From Tetracentron sinense (Eukaryota > Streptophyta > Magnoliopsida > Trochodendrales > Trochodendraceae), in NCBI GenBank assembly GCA_015143295.1, contig CM026559.1, forward strand, positions 21,218,826 to 21,282,825: 64,000 bases of DNA. Direction: 5' to 3'. The notes beneath the pieces are model-generated. The model had not been told where the DNA came from. It searched no databases and worked only from the letters and a program-made list of their open reading frames with translations. Every line of letters starts with the position of its first letter. The stretch's first letter is position 1. A program made the position numbers and the translations under genes. This document shows positions 10,849 through 22,446 of this stretch, piece after piece.

Positions 10849-12079
10849 TTACATGACATAGTCGGATGCACGTGCATCCCGCTCTGACAGGGCAAAGACT
10901 CGGCCCTTAGTTGCTTGATGAGGTGGCAGTGTAGATGGTGAAGGCCTCGAAGCCTGGGAAGAGCTCTTCTGAGATGTCTGCCTAACAGGGGGCCTACTCC
11001 CTTGAGACTGAGCTGGCAAGTGACGACGGGGACAATCTTGAATTATGTGGCTTTGGTCGCCACAATAAAAATAGCTTCCCGTAACTTTTTGGCATTCCCC
11101 TACTGGATGCCTCCTTTCAAAAAGAGTGCATATCATAAGAATAGGTTGAAGATGCATAACCCGTAGCCTGAGTCACTGCGAGGCGAGGGCCCTGAGTAGT
11201 AGCAGGGCAAAAAGCTTGTGGGGCAAAAGGGCGGAGAGCTTGTGGTGCAGAATATAGTCTCTGTGATGGTGTCAATCCTGAAGACTAATAAGAACTAGTC
11301 CTTGCTCTTTTCTCCCCTGAACTACTGGACTGGCCTTTCTCCATTCCTCTTCTCTTGAAGAATTCCACAGCATTCGACTTCGCCAAAAGTGCCTTGTCTA
11401 CTACCTCAACATATGTCTCATGCCGGAGCATCGAAACTCGATCCTTGAGGTAGGCCTTCAACCCCCTCTCGAATTTTTGGGCCTTCATCGCCTCAGTAAC
11501 TATCATGTGAGGAGCAAATCTTGATAGCTCCGAAAACTTAGCCTCATAAGCGGCTACTGATAAGTTACCTTGCTCCAAGGTAATGAACTCGACCTCCTTC
11601 TTTTCTTTTATCCCGATGGGGAAGTATTTCTTGTAAAAGACGTCCAAGAATTCATCCCATGTCCATTCTTGACCTTGTCGGGTCAAATCCCGGGTCCTAA
11701 GTGCGGACCTACACCAATGATTGGCCTCGTCTTCAAGCATAAAGGTGGCCCAAGTGATCCTTTCCACTTCATTAGGTGTCAACACAGAGAAGATCTTTTC
11801 AAGTTACCGGATCCATCCTTCGGTGACTAACAGGTCAATACTTCCACAAAAGACCGGAGGCCTCATCCTCCAAAAAGCCTCTATTTCGGCTTGTGCTCGA
11901 TTTGGAGGAGCAATTATAAGTATAGCATTAGGAGGAGTAGCCGGTTGCCTCACTGCTAGCATAGCCAAAGTCCTGGCTATTGATGCAAAAGCTTGGGTGA
12001 AATCGGGTTGTTCATCACCCCAAGCATCACCTCCATTGCCTCTCATATTGTATCCGTGACCCTGTGCACCACGCCTCAT
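10849..12079 (-). pseudogene. gag: Element A gag
   Basis: The ATG at 12079 aligns with the gag ATG of element B (57312). The capsid-like retrotransposon gag domain is clear at 11785-11285 (WTWDEFLDVFYKKYFP, VAAYEAKFSELSRFAP, KAQKFERGL). The CCHC knuckle near 11065 reads YFYCGDQSHIIQDC: the first Cys of the expected CxxC is Tyr. An in-frame TAA at 11804-11806 interrupts gag after about 91 codons, at the same site as in element B. A second break lies at 11285-11160. Confidence 0.88.
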
Positions 12080-12383
12080 GATTACTCCTGAAGACGACAG
12101 TACAACATGAGTCTAACTTGGATACACATTTAGTAATAATTGCACAATTCACTCAATACATTCGCTAAACATAGAACAATGCACACATGTTATACATAAC
12201 AATGTCATAACATACAATCCGTGTTCCTAGTGTAGGACTCTAAGTTCGGTTGAAGTTCAACCTATTTTGACTAGGACTAACTTGTTAGTCCATACTTGGA
12301 ATACAACTCTTTCATAACACCTATTGTCTTGTTCAATCATGGTATCAGTTCTAAGTGACCCTAGGGACTCTAATGCCTAGAGC

Positions 12384-12397
12384 TCTGATACCACTTC
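12384..12397 (-). other. PBS of element A (initiator tRNA-Met type)
   Basis: On the minus strand the bases after the 5' LTR read GAAGTGGTATCAGAG. TGGTATCAGAG is the usual plant primer site complementary to initiator tRNA-Met. Confidence 0.88.
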
Positions 12398-14236
12398 TGT
12401 CGCGCCCCAAAATACCCACTAAGAGTTAAAGGGATACTTTAGAGGTGACTATTCGTACCTGTCAAACCATCATGTAATAAACAAGGCTAATATGATATAA
12501 TAACAACAATAATCAGAGTGCGGAAGCTAAAACAAGAGTGCAGAAGCATGAACTAACTTTTTCTTTTCTTCTATAACCTTATTAGTATTCCAAGTTTTAT
12601 ACAAAACATATCAGTACAGGTGGACATGCCCACTAATCAAAATACAAAAGACATAATACAACTCTATCTCGCTCAATAGTCACCCCCGTGGGGCCAATGG
12701 TCTAAGTCCCTCGCCTTAGCCAAAGGCTCTACTACTGAATCCTCATATGGTTCTTCCCCGCCGTAGTCCCCCTCAATCCAAGGACTCGGGGTACAAATGT
12801 CAAAAGGGACCCGTGCACCTGCCGACATAAAAGTACAGCTGAGCATGGAATACTCAGTGAGTACAAGTCACTAACTAACCATAACAATAACAATCACACA
12901 AGAGCAACGAGATATAATTCATCATTTCAATTTAAAACAATAATAACAGCATATGACATTCACAGCATTGTAAGTAAAGCAATGTAATAATCTTGACATG
13001 CTTGAATGAATGCAAAAACTCCGATAAAACTTATGCTTAAAAATCATGTCTTATTCTTGAAAATAGTCTTTCGTGTTTTTTTCAAAACTTGTTTGTCATG
13101 TTTGAAAACTTGTTCTTGTCTTGGTTTCGTTTGTAAGAATCATGTATGCTTGTCTTGTCTTGGTTGGAATTACTTGTCATGTTCTTAACTTAACTTGTTT
13201 GTTTACTTGTGAGCCAGAGGTTAGTACCCTTGAAGCGACTTGTGAGCCGGGAATGTAAATTCTCTTCAGCGAAATAGATATCTATAGAAAAGGGTACACG
13301 GACCTCCTTGACTTGTTTTCTTGTGAGCCAGGTATGATATATCTTGCGATATGCCCTACCTTTGATCGGCCCGATGTCCGGCTTTGTCATTCGTATCGTG
13401 AATCATAATTCTTGTCCTTGTTTGATTTATCATATACGTATACTTTAGAAAACCAGTCTATGCATGCATGCGTGTGTGTATAGCATTGTAGTAATCATGG
13501 TGACTTGTATAACTCAAGGGATGGTATGTAGCATTTCAATATCTAACATAAGCATGTGAGAATTTAGATAACATATATATAGCATTTGATCAAGGTTACT
13601 AATTTGGAAGAACTACGCATATTCGTACTTTCATATTTTTCATTGATTTACGAACTTCTCATTTATGCATTTAATCAAACGCATGGCATGCAACATTTCA
13701 TAGTCGTTTCATTTCCTGTTTTTGGTGCATACACTTCATCAAAACATCAATGTGTGTTCATTATTGGTAGGATGCCCTTCCACCATTTTCATCACATAAC
13801 ATCCATCACATCCATACGGCATCCATCGCCTCAAACATTCACCCCACACATCTCCATCCATTCATTCCATATATCTTGTTCACATTTGGGGAAAATAGCA
13901 TATTTCAAGGAAGGGAAAGAACACAAGTTAAAAATCATCATTATCAAGAGAAAGACCTAGGTTATTGCTAAGGGAGTTAGTAGGGTGTACTAACCTTAAA
14001 AAATAGAAGAAAAACTTGAGAATGCCGTAGGAAACGTTGCCGAACTTGGAGAAGAAGCTTCACGCGTTGCTTGAGGTTGGATTTGAAGAATTCAAGCCAA
14101 ATGGATGATCTTGGGTTCTCAAACCCTTGATTTCTCTCTCAAAAGGGAAGAAACCTTTAGGAACCTTAGGTTCTCTCTCCCTCTCTCTCAAAATATTGCT
14201 AAGTGTTGTGAGTGGGGACCCAAGGCTCGAGCAAGT

Positions 14237-14244
14237 CTTATAAG
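14237..14244 (-). promoter_or_regulatory. Candidate TATA box of element A
   Basis: Minus-strand CTTATAAGAC lies about 70 bp downstream of the palindrome cluster. The related LTR S2 has CTATATAAG at the same place. Function is inferred. Confidence 0.5.
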
Positions 14245-14310
14245 CCCAAGAGGTGATGGCCAAAAGACTTAAAAGCCCTTAATGAAATTTCTGCAAAACG
14301 CGAAAGACAG

Positions 14311-14492
14311 AGCGATTGATACTTATGACCGAGCGATCGGTGTCCTACCGAGCGATCGGTGTTTTTGACCGAGCGATTGGTTGAAAACACCATCTCTAGA
14401 ATTTTTCCTCATACAAAATTTTAGACCAGTCGAGAGATACCGATCGATCGGATTTGGACCGATCGATCGCTAATTTGGACCGAGCGATCAGT
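14311..14492 (-). promoter_or_regulatory. Palindrome cluster in the 5' LTR of element A, seven sites
   Basis: Sites at about 14311, 14331, 14346, 14369, 14438, 14457 and 14478 match CCGATCGATCGG or ACCGAGCGATCGGT with at most two or three changes. They sit upstream of the TATA-like sequence at 14237-14244. Confidence 0.65.
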
Positions 14493-14810
14493 ACTCTGCA
14501 AATTTTGACACTAAGGCCCTTTAACTAATATGGCCATAACTTTTGACTCGTTCCTCGGATTTTGACGATTCAATTTGCTTTGGATTCGTCATTTGAAGGG
14601 GAACATTTCCGGCATTTAGAATCTTCAATTTCTTCTTTATTTATTAATTGGACTACGTGAAATTCCAATTGGCTATAAGAACACTGTTCATTAAGTACGA
14701 AAAGTTCTGGGGCACTACACCAACCATGTTGTAAATAGAAATTGTTGAAAACAAAATGTCAAAACTAGTTTAATAAAATAATATGTGTAGGACCACCAAC
14801 AATTCCAACA

Positions 14811-15482
14811 ATCTCCCACTTGGTCCACACATATAATATATCTATATATAAGGTTTTGAAAAAACAACACTCCGGTTTTGACACACTTTGAAAAAGCGGA
14901 TGGCCATCCTCTTTTAAAAAAAAATAAAAAATTACTAACATGATTTTAGGTGCTACATCACTTTCACCCAGATTCAAGGATATTGCTAATAATGGATCAT
15001 GAATGTCTATAGTGTTCCATTTTCAAGAATTGACACTACGACAATTCAATGGTCTCAAAACTGGCTCCATCAATGAAAATAGGAGCTTACCCTGTGGTTT
15101 TTCTTGAGACATGTAGGAAATGGCACCCTTGCGCAATCTTTTGTGTGCATCCCTGTAATCGTCCTGCTTCATGCCCTAAAGCATGTCATTCTGATGTTTT
15201 ACAACATCCGCCAAGTGAAATCCATCACCCATCCATCCAGAATGAAGGCTATACCAACGTGGTGCCAAATCATGTTTAGCCCAAGCAACCTTGATCGAGT
15301 ACTTATACTCATAGGCAGTAAATTAAATCCATTGCATATGCATAGAAACAAGAATGAGCAATAAATGCATCATCAATAAGACATAGGCAAAGCAAAGTCA
15401 TATTAGCAATATTAAATAAGCAATGAGACACTACAAAAGGCAATATGAGAAAAACACCCACTCAATCAATATAATCGAGTGT
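14811..15482 (-). other. 3' noncoding region and PPT of copia C
   Basis: The PPT at 14811-14821 reads AAGTGGGAGAT on the minus strand, directly before TGTTGGAATTG of the 3' LTR, a classical plant copia arrangement. The rest, between the PPT and the polyprotein stop at 15483, holds no recognised coding sequence. Confidence 0.8.
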
Positions 15483-16262
15483 CTATAACACTCCTATTTG
15501 AGTCACATGCTCCTTAAAGACTTTCACTGGAAGTCCTTTAGTGAATGGATCAGCTATCATATCATAGGTACCCAAATGAGGGATTTCAATCACCCCTTCG
15601 CGAACCTTTTCACATACCAGATGATACTTAATTTCTATATGCTTGTTGCTTTTGTTCATCTTTCCATTCTTGATGCATTTGGTAGCAACATCATTGTCAC
15701 AATAGATGACCATAGTTCTATGGATGGAATCCACGACCCCTAGTTCTCCAATGAAGTTCTTCAACCAAATTGCATGTCGAGTAGCCTCATGATATCCAAT
15801 AAATTCAGCAAACATAGTTGAATCAATCATCAAAGACTATTTGAAACTTCTCCATGAGATAGCTCCCTAAGCGAGCAAGAAAACGAATCCAGAGGTGAAT
15901 TTCCGTGTATCAAGGCACCCAGCAAAATCAGAATTGGTGTAACCGATGACCTCGAGATCGCTTGACTTCCGATAAACTAGCATGAAATCTTTGGTCCTTT
16001 GAAAGTACCGTAGTACTTTCTTCACTGCTTTCCAATGAGCTGAACCAGGATTTTTATGATATCTTCCTAGCATCCCAACAATGTAACTAATGTTGGGTCG
16101 CATGCAAATCATTGCATACATGAGGCTCCCTACAACTGAAGCATATTATGTTGCATTTACCTGCTTTCTTTCAGCTTCATTCCTGGGACATTGTTTCTCG
16201 CTGAAGATGTCACCTTTAACCACAAGAGTTTCACCAGGTCCACAATTTTCCATACCAAATCT
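15483..16262 (-). pseudogene. pol: Copia C RNase H
   Basis: Two readable pieces, 16121-15867 and 15833-15483, encode the copia RNase H. Marks are MRPNISYIVGMLGRY, HWKAVKKVLRYFQRT, a GYTNSDFAGC block (the family usually has GYxDSDxAG; here the first acidic site is Asn), YCDNDVATKC, HIEIKYHLV and ADPFTKGLP near the C-terminus. The stop at 15483-15485 is the normal polyprotein end. A frameshift/stop near 15840-15866 breaks the frame. Confidence 0.88.
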
Positions 16263-17300
16263 TTTGAGTATTTCTCAATATAGGCCCTTTGTGACAAACT
16301 CAAAAGTCCAGCGCTTCAATCGCTATGAATCTTAATTCCCATAACGTACTGTGCATTTCCAATATATTTCAAATCAAAATTTTCCGAGAGGAAATGCTTT
16401 GTGTCGTGTTTGAGGTGAATGTCATTACTAGCAAGTAAGATGTCGTCAACATAGAGTACAAGGATAATAAATCAGCTTCCAGACCTCTTCAAGTAGATAC
16501 ACTTGTCCATGATATTCTCCTTAAAACCATATCAACCTACAACTTGGTCGAACTTAAGGTACCATTTTCTTGATGCTTGTTTTAGTCCTTATATGGACTT
16601 CTTAAATTTGCACACAAGGTTTTCCTTTCCTTGTTCCTTGAAACCTTCAGGTTACTCCATGTGGATCTCTTCTTCTAAGTCACCATTTAAGAATGCTGTC
16701 TTGATGTCCATTTGGAGCAGTTCCAAATTGTAGTGCACCACAATGGCAAGTATGATTCTAAGAGAATCCTTGGATGAGACAGGAGAGAAAGTCTCATTGA
16801 AATCAATACCTAGTTTCTGTCTGAAACCCTTGGTCATGAGTCTAGCTTTGAATCTTTCAACTTGGCCTTCTGAATCTCTCTTTATTTAAAAAATCCACTT
16901 GCACTCAATTTTCTTACGATCATTTGGAAGATTCGTAAGATCCCAAACACCATTCTTTTCCGTAGACTGCAATTCTTCTCTCATGGCATGCTGCCAAAGT
17001 TAAGATTTGCTACTTTCCATGGCATCACGGAAAGAAAGAGGATCATCAATATCGAGACCTACAACTTCTCCTTCTTGTAGATAAACAATATAATCTTTTG
17101 AAATAGCTTGTCATCACTCTTTCACTGGTTTCCTTAGAGCAATGGGCTGGTCTTCAAGAACAATAAGTGTTGCATCTTGTGTAGCCACAAGTTGTCGGGT
17201 TGGCTCAGGTGGAACAAGGTTCTCAATATTTTTCAATGGGAACATTTATTGGACTGACAGTAGAGTGTGGCATAGGATCTAGTGGGAGTATAATTGTAAT
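16263..17300 (-). pseudogene. pol: Copia C reverse transcriptase
   Basis: From about 16860 downward the minus strand encodes the copia RT: GFRQKLGIDFNETFSPV, LLQMDIKTAFLNGDLEEE (first catalytic Asp), then LYVDDILLAS at about 16435-16465 with both catalytic Asp residues. At least five stops interrupt it (for example near 16652, 16590, 16530 and 16480), so it is inactive. RT follows integrase, the order that separates copia from gypsy. Confidence 0.88.
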
Positions 17301-17315
17301 ATCACTATGCTCTTC

Positions 17316-18407
17316 CTAAAAATTAAACTCTTTGTGTTCCTTACTCCCACTGTCTCTGCAATCCTCAATGAATTTGGCATGTCCAGTTTCAGCGATCTCC
17401 ATTGACCTAGATGGACAGTGAAATCTGTATCCTCTAGAATGCTCAGAGTACCCAATAAAGTAACATGTCACAGTACGAGGATCAAGTTTCTTGAGTTCAG
17501 GATTGTACAACTTTGCCTCGGCTATACATCCCCAAACATGAAGATGATTAAAGCTTGGCCTTCGGCCGGTCCAAAACTTGTTAGGGGTTTCAAGTGCAGC
17601 TTTACATGGAACTCTGTTGAGAATATAAATGGTAGTCTTTAGAGCTTCACCCCAAAAACTTTCTGATAAGTTAAAATGAGACATCATGCTACGAACAACG
17701 TTTTGATATGTGCGATTTCTTCTTTCTGAAACACCATTTTGCTAAGGTGTTCTTGGAGTAGTGTACTAAGGAACTATTCCCTGACTCTTTAGGTATTCAA
17801 CAAAATTTCCATGATTCACACCATCATGGTCCATCCTACCATAATATTCCCCTCCTCGATCTGATTGAACAACTTTAATTTTCTTATTCAGTCGCTTCTC
17901 AACTTCAGCTTGGTAAAGCTTAAACATATCAAGGGCTTCGGATTTATGATGAATCAAATAGACATAAGCAAAACGAGAAAAGTCATCAATGTAACTGATA
18001 AAGTAGCGTTGACCGCCACGAGAAGGGGTAGGAAAAGGTCCACAAATATCTGTATGGATCAATTCTAATAGATCTGAAGCCCTGACAGCTTCAAATCTTC
18101 GCTGCTTAGTCATCTTACCCTTGATGCAATCAGCACAAGTATCAAAATCACTAAAATCCAGGCGATCTAGGATACCATCTCTAATCATCGATTCTAAATG
18201 CTTTCTAGAGATATGACTCAAACGCCTATGCCATAACATAAAAGATTTATCTAATAGATAAGAACGTTTGGACCCAAATAAGGAGTGATTTGAACAAAAA
18301 AGAGAAGAAGCAAAAGATCCGTCAAGAATCAACCGAAACAACCCATCTATTAAAATACCATGTCCAACACTATCTGAATGAAACTTGATTGTCAAACTAT
18401 TATTCAT
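17316..18407 (-). pseudogene. pol: Copia C integrase
   Basis: The piece 18407-17766 holds the HHCC zinc finger (WHRRLSHIS...CADCIKGK) and the core: HTDICGPF with the first Asp, YFISYIDDFSRFAYVYL, and KVVQSDRGGEY with the second Asp. The piece 17687-17316 carries ESFWGEAL, ILNRVPCKA and HLHVWGCIAEAKLYN. The catalytic residues of the first piece look intact, but stops at 17766 and about 17690 separate the halves. Confidence 0.9.
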
Positions 18408-18419
18408 AAAAGTAAAAAC

Positions 18420-18716
18420 CTAACCAAGTCCAAGTATCTTAGAAATAGATATGAGATTTCGTCTGAAAGATGGAACATAGAAAACATCCTTAAGACTCAA
18501 AACATGTCCTGTGTCCAAAACAAGGTGATAGATTCCAATAGCTTCTACTTTCATCGCTTCCGCATTCCCGAGGTAAAGTCTCTCCTCAGGCCTGGGACTT
18601 CTCCTGCTGCTGAGCCCCTGCAAGGAATGAGTAATGTGCACAGATGCACCTGAGTCAATCCACCATGAATTCTTTGGAACATCTACCAAGTTAGGCTCGT
18701 AACAAACTAAAAATGT
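18420..18716 (-). pseudogene. pol: Copia C protease, 3' side of the LTR insertion
   Basis: Minus-strand frame with WWIDSGASVHITHS (DSG active site) and a downstream LKDVFYVPSFRRNLISIS block, the usual protease-to-integrase link. The frame is cut on its upstream side by the solo LTR at 18717-21256. Apart from this insertion and a stop near 18420 the segment is open. Confidence 0.88.
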
Positions 18717-19159
18717 TGTGAGCACGGGATTTTTCGCCTCACAAAAATGTGGTTTTAGAGTCGCCACCTATTAATTTGGAAGGGATAAGTCACTGGGATG
18801 TGGATAGGGTCTTGGTCTGCAATAGAGTTCTAGGTAAGAGGTTCGGTTAAGTCCGGGAAAGGTGTTAGGCACCCCGAGGATTCCATTTTGCAATGGTTCC
18901 CTACTCCCTAAGTGTAAGTCAATTTAAAGTCAAGTTTGTTCAAATGCCTAAGTGTTTAGAGCAATACTAACTCAAGAAAGAGAAAGCTAGCTAGGGTCGA
19001 ACCCGGGTTGGGTTGCTTAGGTATTCACATGAGTGAGATTAGACCAAGCGTAGTTCTGACACATGAGCCCATGCCAAGGCTAGGGGTGTGTGTGTGTGCA
19101 CCAAGGGTGGCTAAGGGTCTAGTCTGATAGACTAGGGTTTAGGTTGACCGAGTTGATCA

Positions 19160-19470
19160 AGTGCATGGTTTAGGCCTGGTAGGCCTAGGATTAATCCAGT
19201 AGACTAAGGATTTTTTCGGTAAACTAGGGTTAGGCCCAGTAGGTCAAGGGATAAGTCTGGTAGACTTGATTTAGGCCCGGTAGGCCAATGGTAGACTTAA
19301 CCAAAGTTAGGATTGTTAACTGGGGTTAAGGGTCAAATTAACCATGATTAGAGTTGCTAACCACAATTGAGGGTAACAAGATTAGGCCTGGTAGGTCAAG
19401 GTTTGGGCCCGACAGGCCAAGGGTGAGCCTGGTAGGCTAAGAGATTAGGCCCAGTAGGCCAAAAGTGATT
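19160..19470. repeat. Degenerate GGCCCGGTAGGCC tandem repeats in the solo LTR
   Basis: About ten copies of a roughly 30-bp unit around GGCCCGGTAGGCCAAGG (variants with CCAGTAGG and CTGGTAGAC). Similar but fewer units occur in element D LTRs at 22775-22930 and 37420-37480. Confidence 0.75.
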
Positions 19471-19759
19471 TTAACCGAGATTAGGATAGCTAACCGGAGT
19501 TAAATGAGAAGTAAATCATGGTTAGAACTGCTAACCATGGTAAAGAGGTCAAAGCAAATATATTTTGGTCACTTAGCGATTTCATAATGTTTTTGGCATT
19601 TTTCCAGATTTTTCAAGGGTTAAGGGTGCTTAACCATGGTTAAACCCTGGTTAAGAGGTCTAGGAAAGTCAGGGTGGGCCCAAAGAGCATGGTAGGGGTT
19701 AGAATGGCCTCCTACCTAGTTTGGGTCTTGTGTAAAGCCCAAAATCACAAAAAACCAAA

Positions 19760-20988
19760 AATGGCGGTAGAGAGTCTACCGCCATTTCCAGCTACTAATT
19801 GGCTTGGATTTACTGGCCTGGAACTAGGGTTAGGGATGAACCCAAGGGGTTGAGGACCCACAGGATTGAAGAGGGAAGTCTAGGAAAGGTCTTAGGCCTT
19901 TAATGGACCCTGGAGATGGTCTGGAGTGGGCCTAAGGTGGGCCTGAACTCACTGTGCATGGTATACTGAAATGGCAGTATAGTATCTACCGCCATTATAC
20001 CAGTTCCTGGTTTTGGGTGATTTAACTATGATTTAGTAAATAGGGTGACCCTAGAAGGACCAGAGTTGATAGAAAGGATTTTGAGAAGTCCAATCATGGC
20101 CCTAAAATAGACTAGGGCCTCACCCAAATGGGTGCATGGCTACTATAAATATAAAGCCCAGGAATGGCGGTACTGAGTTTACTGCTATTCCTGATTTTTC
20201 CAGAATATTTATTTTGCCCCTCCGAGGCTGAACCAAGCTATCTCCAGGGGATCTCTCATGGCCTGAGGTTCCCCAGAGAGGTAGGGGAGGTTTCATGCAC
20301 AATGGGTCTTGAACCCGAAGCTTAAACCTTCAAGGGGTTCTCCTATACCTACGAAGAAGTAGGGGGACCCCTATCCTTAGGCTGAATAGCAATGAAATAG
20401 AGACAAATGACCCCTAGAGTAGGACCAAGGGTCTTACAAGGCTAATACAGAAGTGAAAATAGAGCGACGGAGGTCTTAACCTCTATTGCGAAACTCCACT
20501 GTTTGGAGTTGGTTCACGGTGGTGGTGTGGTGCACTGTGCTGGTGCAAGGCTAGGACAGGCCTAAGGTGCTCTGGGGTACCTTCCTGAGATGTGAGCAGA
20601 GGTTATAGGTGCTGGACAGGACTGGCCGTATTTGAACAAGGCTTTTTTTAGGATTTTTGGAGTGTGGAAGAAGCATGGAGGAAGGGGAGTACTTATAGAG
20701 TTTGATGGAAGACCCAAGGGCAATTAGGGGATGCCAAAAGAGGTTGAGAACCCCAGGGGCCGGAGAGGAGTGCTGTAGGAGGGTGCCGGTTACGGATTTA
20801 CAGAAAATCAAAAATTGCGGTAATAGTATTACCACCATTCCTGAATTAAGGGATTTTGGTAATGGCGGTAATAGTATTACCGCAATTACTAAAGTTTTGC
20901 TTTAACAGGCCCTACCCACTCTCACTTGGCCTGAAACACTGTAGAATTAGCCAAAAAAGGAAATGGTGGTAATATTATTACCACCATT
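19760..20988. repeat. Six 27-bp palindromes in the solo LTR
   Basis: Copies at 19760-19786, 19970-19996, 20163-20189, 20813-20839, 20861-20887 and 20962-20988 follow AATGGCGGTA-N7-TACCGCCATT. The first has perfect 12-bp arms and a 3-base loop. Several carry paired changes on both arms (for example AATGGTGG with CCACCATT at 20962). Confidence 0.85.
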
Positions 20989-21256
20989 CTTGGAAATTTT
21001 GAAAATGGGGTGGTGGGCCTCACACCAATGGGTCCAAGGGTTTGTGCGCCCACTGTTTGAGCACATAGGTTTTAGGCTTTGGATTTGGGGTTTTTGAGCC
21101 CTAGGGTTAGACTAGGGTTTACCTAGGGCTTAACTAGGGTTTGCCTAGGATTTACCTAGGGTTTAACTAGGGCTTTACCTAGGCCTATAGAGGGTGATTA
21201 ACCATGGTTAAGATGTTTAACCATGATTAAGGGGGTGTAAAAATTGGGTGCTTACA

Positions 21257-22125
21257 ACTGTATTTGTACCTTCTTTCTTTTTCATCATGTTCTTGAATAA
21301 GTAGTAGTCCTTTTATATGTGTCTCTTCATCTTGCAAAAGAAGCAGTCATCATTGTTCTCATTTTTGACTGGTTTTGGCTTATATCCTCTTCTGGTTTCT
21401 TTCCCTTTGTTTCGATTAAAATAATTCTTCTTTTGTCCATTTTTCTTGAAAGTTTTCTTACTCCCCGGGTGAATGGAAAAATGTGCCGATTCAACCCTAT
21501 TGCATTTGAGGTGTTCCCCCTCTGTCAAACACAAAGTTATCAACTAATTGATGTCCCATTTAGTCTCTTGAGCATTGTAGTTCACCTTAAATGTATCAAA
21601 GGATTTTGGTAATGAAGCAATTACCAAGTGAACGACCAAATCATCCTCAAATGTGATACCCTGATCCCTGAGCCCTATAGCTAGTTTTGACATCTTTAAA
21701 ATGTGCTCAAAAATACTACCGTTACCATCATATTTCAAATTGACCAACTGTGTCAGATAGTTCTATTGTAGTGCCTTTTGAGTGCCTACGAACTGGTCCT
21801 TGATGATCATTAATAATTGCTTTGCCATTTTAGTGGTTTTGATCCCACCTCTAAATGCTTTGTTGATCAAAGCCCATATGATCATCATTGTCATCCGGTT
21901 TGCCTTCTCCCACTTGGCGTATTGGACTTTCTGCAACACTATAGAGTTTTCAGACGATAACTCAGGTTTGTTCTCAGTGAGAACAAAATCATAGTCCAAA
22001 TATCATGTCAGGTCGACATTCATATGCCAAGCAGAGTAATTTGAGCCATTCAGAGGCTCAATTCCTGCCAATTGCTTTTGAATTGCTGACCCGTCCATAA
22101 CTGTATTGACATAAGCCAATGTCAT
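21257..22125 (-). pseudogene. gag: Copia C gag
   Basis: The likely ATG is at 22125. Early sequence includes SAIQKQLAGIEPLNGSNYSAW, typical of the N-terminal DUF4219/gag-pre region, followed by a TGA near 22006. The UBN2-type gag domain continues (MVNLKYDGNGSIFEHILKMS, DDLVVHLVIASLPKSFDTF). The nucleocapsid end has a CCHC knuckle start (CFFCKMKRHI) broken by a stop at about 21313. Stops near 21763 and 21544 also interrupt it. The frame continues into protease beyond the inserted solo LTR. Confidence 0.85.
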
Positions 22126-22446
22126 GAGGTGTTCTTTTGGAACATTACATTTTAAAATTCAAGCCTAGGGTCAAAACTGAATTTATCAAAGTGTTTTAAC
22201 CATGTGCAAACCATCCACTTTGTGGGATAGGCATAGCGCATCATCTAAGCATCACCTTTGGGCAAAAACTTTAACATGCTATATACCCCCCGAATCGTGT
22301 TTGAAGAAACATGCATAGAGCTAGTCACTTGTGCCTCAATTTGATCTAGACTCTCCATCAGCTTTGGCCAGAAAGATTGTCCTAACCTCCCATTAAAAAA
22401 TATGGCTTTCTATTCATCCTATCTACATGAAATTTTCTAAATCAGC
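22126..22446 (-). other. Copia C leader, part 1
   Basis: Untranslated leader between gag and the insertion of element D. It contains a 16-bp block, TCAGCTTTGGCCAGAA, at 22359 that recurs at the D insertion site (39556-39571). TCAGC at 22442-22446 is the left TSD of D. Confidence 0.7.

Larger units (their letters stand above)
6120..14720 (-). mobile_element. Ty3/gypsy Tekay-type element A, full length, defective
   Basis: Both LTRs, PBS and PPT are present, with a perfect 5-bp TSD, CCAAC, at 6115-6119 and 14721-14725. The gag-PR-RT-RH-INT order and the C-terminal chromodomain-like tail identify a chromovirus, and the long LTR (2.3 kb) fits the Tekay/Del clade. The element sits in the 3' LTR of copia C, so it is younger than C. 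The coding region has one-base frameshifts and several stops, so it is not autonomous. Confidence 0.93.
12398..14720 (-). repeat. 5' LTR of element A
   Basis: Complete 2323-bp LTR. In minus orientation it runs from TGTAGTGCCCCAG (14720) to GGGGCGCGACA (12398). It is the intact reference for the deleted 3' LTR and closely resembles LTR S2 (52010-54428). Confidence 0.92.
4871..14810 (-). repeat. 3' LTR of copia C, split by two insertions
   Basis: The native LTR consists of 4871-4900, 5688-6119 and 14726-14810, about 547 bp in total against 527 bp for the intact 5' LTR at 47901-48427. The interruptions are an hAT-like element (4901-5679) and Tekay element A (6120-14720). The intact LTR serves as the empty-site control for both insertions. 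Confidence 0.92.
18717..21256 (-). mobile_element. Solo LTR, Tat/Ogre type, inserted in copia C
   Basis: The insert begins TGTGAGCACG and ends GTGCTTACA on the plus strand, the same termini as the LTRs of element D. At 2540 bp it matches their length. Flanks AATGT (18712-18716) and ACTGT (21257-21261) are a 4-of-5 TSD match. Excising the LTR and one TSD copy puts the two halves of the copia protease frame in register. No coding region is present. The interior is built of AATGGCGGTA-type palindromes, degenerate TAACCATGGTTA copies and GGCCCGGTAGGCC-like repeats (about 19160-19470). Orientation is taken from element D. Confidence 0.9.

Noticed and set aside
15049..15364. Overlapping plus-strand frames in copia C
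   Set aside because: Located in the 3' noncoding part of a minus-strand element; no recognisable content.
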